Shown in pieces: positions 59,956 to 64,000 of a DNA stretch of 64,000 nt. Every line of letters begins with the position of its first letter. Within the stretch, counting starts at the first letter, position 1. The DNA is taken from NCBI RefSeq assembly GCF_001280125.1, contig NZ_LGEG01000149.1:62001-126000 (forward strand), given 5' to 3'. The position numbers and the translations under genes were made by a program. The notes below the pieces were generated by a model. That model searched no databases and had not been told where the DNA came from. It saw only the letters and a program-made list of their open reading frames with translations. This DNA comes from Streptomyces sp. NRRL F-6492 (GTDB taxonomy: Bacteria > Actinomycetota > Actinomycetes > Streptomycetales > Streptomycetaceae).

Positions 59956-60819
59956 TCAGCGCTTCGCGCGGCGGGCGGCCCTCCGCGCTTCTCCGGCCAG
60001 GGGCAGGTAGCGCAGCCGCTCGGGCAGGACGGGGACCACGGCCCGCAGGACCCGGCAGAGCCGGCGCAGGGTTCGCTCCTGGGCGTCCGTCCACTCCAGG
60101 CCGATGGCCTCGCGGGCGTCCGGGGGCATGAAGCCCGCGGTGAGGAAGGCGCGCAGCCGCAGGAAGGGGCGGCGCAGGAGGGGCCAGAGGAGGCGGAGGG
60201 CGAGCCGGAGCGGCAGCGGGCCCCGGTCGGGGGCGGGGACGGGCAGGTCGGTGTCGAGGAGTTCCCGGACGACGACGGTGGCCTCCAGCTCCTCGGCGAG
60301 GACCTTCCGGTAGTACGGCCAGAACTCCTCGATCGTCTGCGGCATGTCCCGGTCGTGGATGCCGAGGATGCGGCCGACCCGGAGCCACTCGGCGTACAGC
60401 TGCCGTTCCTGGGCCTCGGCGAGGGGACGGAAGAGCAGGCGGAGGCCGTGCCGGTAGACGGGGAAGCCGGTGGCGTGGACCCAGGAGTAGTAGGCGGGGG
60501 TGAGGGCGTGGTAGCGGCGTCCGTGGGCGTCGGTGCCCCGGATCGTGCGGTGCAGCTCCCGGAGGCGGCGTCCCTCGCGGGCGGCCTCCTCGCCGCCGTA
60601 GATCCAGAGCTGGAGCGAGCGCAGGGAGCGTTCGCCACGGCCCCAGGGGTCGGTGCGGAAGACGGAGTGGTCGTCGACGCCGGCGCCGATCGCGGGATGG
60701 GCGACCTGCAGGGTGAGGGCGGCGGGCAGCATGAGGAGCGCCCGGACGTCGCCGGCGACGCTCCACAGCACCCCGCCGGCGGGCGGCGGCGGGGGGTCGG
60801 CGGGCTGGGGACGTTCCAC
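59956..60819 (-). CDS. MpaB/Lcp-type oxygenase family protein (DUF2236)
   Basis: 287 residues. DUF2236 features: LQVAHPAIGAGVDDHSVFRTDPWGR near the start, WVHATGF, and a HDRDMPQTIEEFWPYY motif. Relatives (rubber oxygenase Lcp, MpaB) are heme b proteins, with His residues as likely axial ligands. Substrate unknown. GTG start behind AGGAG. Convergent with the M1 gene, 30 nt apart. Confidence 0.88.
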   Translation of the reverse strand: MERPQPADPPPPPAGGVLWSVAGDVRALLMLPAALTLQVAHPAIGAGVDDHSVFRTDPWGRGERSLRSLQLWIYGGEEAAREGRRLRELHRTIRGTDAHGRRYHALTPAYYSWVHATGFPVYRHGLRLLFRPLAEAQERQLYAEWLRVGRILGIHDRDMPQTIEEFWPYYRKVLAEELEATVVVRELLDTDLPVPAPDRGPLPLRLALRLLWPLLRRPFLRLRAFLTAGFMPPDAREAIGLEWTDAQERTLRRLCRVLRAVVPVLPERLRYLPLAGEARRAARRAKR

Positions 60820-60900
60820 GGCGGTTCTCCTCTGTGTCGTCTCCAGGGTGCACCCGTGACGGAGGGCGTGACCAAGGGCATGACGGACGAAGGGCATGAC

Positions 60901-60932
60901 GAAGGGGCCGTCGCCCGGGCGACGGCCCCTTC
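60901..60932 (-). terminator. Terminator hairpin after the AtpF-like gene
   Basis: 32-bp perfect palindrome (GAAGGGGCCGTCGCCC and its complement, no loop) 12 nt after the stop at 60945. Confidence 0.85.
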
Positions 60933-60944
60933 CGGGTGTGCGGG

Positions 60945-61430
60945 TCAGGCGCGGTCGGCGCCGACCGGCTCGCCGACGATGCGGGCGGCGAGGGCGTGGG
61001 CCCAGGCGTCGACGTCGGCGTTGAGCTCGCGCTCGGCGGCGGCGCGCTCGTCGGCGATCTTCGCGGTGCCGGCGGCGAGGATGGCGTCGCGCTCGGCGGA
61101 GCCCTCGGCGCGGGCGGCGGCGATGGCGGCGGAGCCCTCCTCGACGGCCTTGGAGCGGATGCGCGCGGCCTCGTGGCGGGCCTCGGCGAGCTCGGCCTCG
61201 TACTGCTCGCGGATCCCGGCGGCCTCGGCGCGCAGGTCGTCGGCGCGGTCGGTGCCGCCGTCGATGGCGTCCTCGCGCTGCTCGAGCGTGCGCTTGATCT
61301 TCGGCAGGACGCCCTTCGCCAGGATGAGGAAGGTGATGCCGAACAACACCACGCCGAGGATGAGCTCGGCCCAGACGGGGTTGAGCGGACCGAGGTCCGT
61401 CTTGAAGATCTGCGAGTTCGCGAGGGTCAT
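60945..61430 (-). CDS. Orphan ATP synthase F0 subunit b-like protein
   Basis: 161 residues. One N-terminal membrane helix (VWAELILGVVLFGITFLIL, about 19-40), then LPKIKRTLEQREDAIDGG and a long Ala/Glu/Arg helix with the AEARHEAARIRSKA pattern, ending AARIVGEPV. This is the layout of actinobacterial AtpF. No other ATP synthase gene is nearby and the flanking genes are unrelated. A leaderless promoter is likely. Could be an extra peripheral stalk or serve another complex. Confidence 0.85.
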   Translation of the reverse strand: MTLANSQIFKTDLGPLNPVWAELILGVVLFGITFLILAKGVLPKIKRTLEQREDAIDGGTDRADDLRAEAAGIREQYEAELAEARHEAARIRSKAVEEGSAAIAAARAEGSAERDAILAAGTAKIADERAAAERELNADVDAWAHALAARIVGEPVGADRA

Positions 61431-61436
61431 GCGCGC

Positions 61437-61442
61437 ATTCTA
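61437..61442 (-). promoter_or_regulatory. -10 box of a probably leaderless atpF-like transcript
   Basis: TAGAAT on the minus strand, 6 nt before the ATG at 61430; no Shine-Dalgarno sequence. Confidence 0.45.
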
Positions 61443-61600
61443 CCTGGAGCAAATGGGGTCGAATGAGACACCGGAGTGAGAGTTGGCACGCTCGTGCGGG
61501 TCCGGCCAGATTCCCGGCACCCAGAGGCTACCGGAAGGTAACCACGGCTGATTGTATGTGCGGCGCCAGGCCAATCCCCCACGTCTCCACGGGAGTTCAC

Positions 61601-62581
61601 GTGTCGTTCGCCGCGCTCCGCCGCGCCCCCGGCGCCGCTCTTTCCCTCGCCCTCGCCGCCGCCACCCTGACGGCGACGGCCCCGGCCGCGTCCGCCGCGA
61701 CCACCGAGGCCCCCCGGCTGAAGGTCCTCACCTACAACGCGTTCCTCTTCTCGAAGAGCCTCTACCCGAACTGGGGGCAGGACCACCGGGCGAAGGCGAT
61801 CCCCGCCGCCTCCTTCTTCCAGGGGCAGGACGTCGTCGTCCTCCAGGAGGCCTTCGACAACTCCGCCTCCGACGCGCTGAAGGCGAACGCCGCCGGGCAG
61901 TACCCGCACCAGACCCCGGTCGTGGGCCGGAGCAGGAGCGGGTGGGACGCCACCGGCGGGTCCTACTCCGCGACCACGCCCGAGGACGGCGGCGTGACGA
62001 TCCTCAGCAAGTGGCCGATCGTCCGCAAGGAGCAGTACGTCTACAAGGACGCCTGCGGCGCCGACTGGTGGTCGAACAAGGGCTTCGCCTACGCGGTGCT
62101 CGACGTGAACGGCAGCCGGGTCCACGTCCTCGGCACCCACGCCCAGTCCACCGACCCGGGCTGCGCGGCGGGCGAGGCGGCGCAGATGCGCAGCCGCCAG
62201 TTCAAGGCGATCGACGCCTTCCTCGACGCCAAGAGGATCCCGGCGGGCGAGCAGGTGATCGTCGCCGGCGACATGAACGTCGACTCGCACACGCCCGAGT
62301 ACGGCACCATGCTCGCCGACGCGGGCCTGGTGGGGGCCGACGCCCGCACCGGCCACCCGTACTCCTTCGACACCGAGCTGAACTCGATCGCCTCCGAGCG
62401 CTACCCGGACGACCCGCGCGAGGACCTCGACCACGTCCTGTACCGGGCGGGCAACGCCCGCCCGGCCGGCTGGACCAACCACGTGGTCCTGGAGAAGAGC
62501 GCCCCGTGGACGGTCGGCAGCTGGGGCACCGCCTACACGTACACGAACCTCTCCGACCACTACCCGGTCACCGGCTTCTGA
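61601..62581 (+). CDS. Secreted sphingomyelinase C-type phospholipase
   Basis: 326 residues. Signal peptide to about residue 33 (TAPAASAATTE). DNase I-like endonuclease/exonuclease/phosphatase fold: LKVLTYNAFLFS (Asn), VVVLQEAFDN (Glu), HAQSTDP (His), VIVAGDMNVDS (Asp/Asn), LDHVLY and the catalytic His in LSDHYPVTGF. These motifs match bacterial neutral sphingomyelinases/phospholipase C. GTG 61601 follows GGGAG. Confidence 0.9.
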   Translation: MSFAALRRAPGAALSLALAAATLTATAPAASAATTEAPRLKVLTYNAFLFSKSLYPNWGQDHRAKAIPAASFFQGQDVVVLQEAFDNSASDALKANAAGQYPHQTPVVGRSRSGWDATGGSYSATTPEDGGVTILSKWPIVRKEQYVYKDACGADWWSNKGFAYAVLDVNGSRVHVLGTHAQSTDPGCAAGEAAQMRSRQFKAIDAFLDAKRIPAGEQVIVAGDMNVDSHTPEYGTMLADAGLVGADARTGHPYSFDTELNSIASERYPDDPREDLDHVLYRAGNARPAGWTNHVVLEKSAPWTVGSWGTAYTYTNLSDHYPVTGF

Positions 62582-62602
62582 CGGCCGGGCCGGGGGCGCG
62601 GC

Positions 62603-63085
62603 TCAGTAGCCGCGGCCGCCGAAGAGGCTGTAGAGCCAGGCGCCGAGCACCGCGGCGACGCAGACCATGACGAACAGGGAGCCGGCGCTCGTGTGCCGCT
62701 CCTTCCGGGGACGACCGGGGCGGGGGGCGCGAGCCTTCCGCCCCGGCCTCTCGCGCTTTCCGGCCCTTCCGCCGCGCTCCGGCGCCGGCTCGGCCACCGC
62801 GGCGACGTCGGCGAGCAGACCGCGGCAGACCGCGGCCAGCTCCGCCGTCCCGGCCGTCAGGTCGACGACCACCTCGGTGCGCGCCGGCGCCGTCGTCCCT
62901 CCGTCCAGGATCCGCCCGGCCCGCAGCAGCGCCCGGTCCTTGCCCCCGGTCGGGGCCAGGCTGATCCAGCGGCGGACGTGCTCGCCCCGGATCACCACCC
63001 CGCCGCCCCGCTCGCGGTAGACGGTGTGCTCCCGCCACAGGATCCCGGCCAACTCCCCTGCCGTGTCCCTGAGTTCCGCGTACAT
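62603..63085 (-). CDS. Hypothetical protein with C-terminal membrane anchor
   Basis: 160 residues. Soluble N-terminal domain (ELAGILWREHTVYRERGGGVVIRGEHV, about 1-100), a basic Arg/Lys/Pro linker, and one membrane helix near the end (SLFVMVCVAAVLGAWLYSLFGG). Tail-anchored topology with the domain in the cytoplasm. Not a family I recognise. TAGAGT at 63134-63129 (minus) may be its -10 box. Confidence 0.68.
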   Translation of the reverse strand: MYAELRDTAGELAGILWREHTVYRERGGGVVIRGEHVRRWISLAPTGGKDRALLRAGRILDGGTTAPARTEVVVDLTAGTAELAAVCRGLLADVAAVAEPAPERGGRAGKRERPGRKARAPRPGRPRKERHTSAGSLFVMVCVAAVLGAWLYSLFGGRGY

Positions 63086-63179
63086 CGAATCCCCCCTGCT
63101 CCCCTGTCCCCCGCTGCGACAGCGGCCGACTCTAACCCTCGCGGCCGAGGCCCCGCACCGCGCCCCGGCCCGGCGCCCC

Positions 63180-63398
63180 TTACGCGCCGAAGTCGTACAC
63201 GGTGACCGGTATCCCCCGGTCCACCAGCCGCCGGAGGACCAGCGGCTCGACCCGGACGAACCGGGCTGCCCCCGGGCCGAAGCCCTTGCCCCAGCCGCCG
63301 AGGTCGTTGCGGACATGGGCGATGACCTTGGCGCCCTTGCCGTGCGGGGAGGTCGCGTCCCCCCGGACGTACGTGATCCCGTTCGCACTCCCGTTCAT
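63180..63398 (-). pseudogene. Macro-domain protein with internal in-frame deletion
   Basis: 72 residues. Residues 7-40 match the N-terminal strand of macro (ADP-ribose-binding) proteins: ITYVRGDATSPHG ... KVIAHVRNDLGGWGKGF. Residues 49-72 match the C-terminal end of the same family: RVEPLVLRRLVDRGIPVTVYDFG. The roughly 90-100 residues normally between, including much of the ADP-ribose pocket, are missing. The frame is intact, so a miniprotein could still be made. The damage-type promoter in front is perfect and would give a leaderless mRNA. Confidence 0.7.
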
Positions 63399-63405
63399 GA
63401 CGATC

Positions 63406-63428
63406 ACGCTACGGGGGGCCACTGACAA
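63406..63428 (-). promoter_or_regulatory. RecA-NDp/PafBC-type DNA-damage promoter of the macro-domain gene
   Basis: Minus strand TTGTCAGTG (63428-63420), 8 nt, TAGCGT (63411-63406), then 7 nt to the ATG at 63398. Same spacing and core bases as the site at 12971-12993. Confidence 0.75.
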
Positions 63429-63521
63429 TCGCGCCGGTCTTTTACACGGATGGTGAGACAGCAATACTGTTCAAGCGGTCCGGACACGCGGGCCGACGGC
63501 TGGGGAAACGAGGCGGCTCGG

Positions 63522-64000
63522 ATGGACGTCGAGAGCGACGTGGAGCGCGGACCGAGCTACACCGTCGACGAGCTGGCCGCGCGGGCCGGGGTCACGGTGC
63601 GGACCGTGCGGTTCTACGGGACCCGGGGGCTCCTCCCGCCGCCCGTCATCGGAGCCCGGCGGGTCGGGCACTACGGGCCGGAGCACCTCTCCCGGCTCGC
63701 CCTCATCGAGGAGCTCCAGCGGCAGGGCATGACGCTCGCCGCGATCGAACGGTACCTGGAGCAGCTGCCGCCCGACCTCAGCGCCCGCGACCTCGCGGTC
63801 CACCGGGCCCTGGTGGCCTCCTGGGCGCCCGAGTCCGCCGAGTCGACCACCCGGCGCGAGCTGGAGCGGCGCGCCGGGCGGGCGCTGACCGAGCGGGACG
63901 TCGACCGGCTCGCCGCGATGGGGGTCCTGGAGCGGACCGACGACGCCGACACGTACCGGCTCGACGGCTCGCTGCTGCGGCTCGGCGTGGAGATGCTGGA
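63522..64000 (+). CDS. MerR family transcriptional regulator (3' end outside window)
   Basis: First 159 residues. MerR HTH: YTVDELAARAGVTVRTVRFYGTRGLLPPP, then the wing GHYGPEHLSRLALIEELQRQGMTLAAIERYL. The following part (TERDVDRLAAMGVLERTDD) looks like a second helical domain of unknown ligand. ATG 63522 is near a weak GAGG site. Divergent from the macro-domain gene. Confidence 0.88.
   Translation, partial: MDVESDVERGPSYTVDELAARAGVTVRTVRFYGTRGLLPPPVIGARRVGHYGPEHLSRLALIEELQRQGMTLAAIERYLEQLPPDLSARDLAVHRALVASWAPESAESTTRRELERRAGRALTERDVDRLAAMGVLERTDDADTYRLDGSLLRLGVEML

Noticed and set aside
1..64000. Mobile elements, integrases, tRNA or rRNA genes
   Set aside because: Looked for transposase or integrase motifs, terminal repeats and tRNA T-loop signatures between genes; none was convincing by eye. 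A covariance-model scan would settle the RNA question.

Overview
The window is very GC-rich (about 73% by eye), with GTG starts, translationally coupled operons and gene families that point to a Streptomyces chromosome. From memory, the stretch from about 22.7 to 48.8 kb follows the order of the Streptomyces coelicolor hopanoid / zitB / idi / SCO6745 region. I see no rRNA, tRNA, insertion sequence, prophage or CRISPR array.

Layout. 0-5 kb: the end of an acyl-CoA dehydrogenase, then a complete conservon operon (CvnA-B-C-D plus a GAF protein) on the minus strand. 5-11.4 kb: a phosphotransferase, a Cys-pair hypothetical protein, a GNAT, a metallo-beta-lactamase-fold hydrolase, a TetR regulator and a secreted SIMPL protein, with a 14-bp minisatellite. 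11.5-18.4 kb: a DUF6745 gene and a small companion gene diverge from a five-gene cassette STM4015-4014-4013-4012-4011 (repeat protein, ATP-grasp, sulfatase-fold hydrolase, two radical SAM enzymes). 18.4-22.6 kb: an SGNH hydrolase, a LysM/M23 cell-wall hydrolase under a c-di-AMP riboswitch, a protein phosphatase, and an XRE/cupin regulator with a DUF6126 miniprotein and a double palindromic operator. 22.7-33.5 kb: a hopanoid operon (hpnC, hpnD, small coupled gene, hpnE, polyprenyl synthase, shc, hpnG, hpnH, hpnO) and a TetR gene. 33.6-40.7 kb: a putative cell-surface glycopolymer cluster (two CDP-alcohol phosphotransferases, nucleotidyltransferase, glycerol-1-phosphate dehydrogenase, glycosyltransferase, TagG/TagH exporter). 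41-48.8 kb: zinc exporter zitB behind a Zur-box-like site, a methyltransferase fused to a shortened GNAT, idi, and assorted genes. 48.9-64 kb: tex, an ABC-F ATPase, several secreted hydrolases, an orphan ATP-synthase b-like subunit, a sphingomyelinase-type phospholipase, a macro-domain remnant and the start of a MerR gene.

Themes. (i) Envelope biology dominates: hopanoids, the glycopolymer cluster, c-di-AMP-controlled wall hydrolysis, and secreted peptidases and lipases. (ii) Two sites match exactly the RecA-NDp/PafBC type of DNA-damage promoter (TTGTCAGTG, 8 nt, TAGCGT), and a third near match precedes the STM4015-4011 operon. This suggests that this little-studied cassette and its divergent neighbours may be damage-inducible. 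(iii) The glycopolymer cluster has two irregularities: a CTG start codon, and a phosphotransferase lacking the last Asp of its signature motif.

All functional statements are from reading motifs and from remembered family knowledge; no database search was run.
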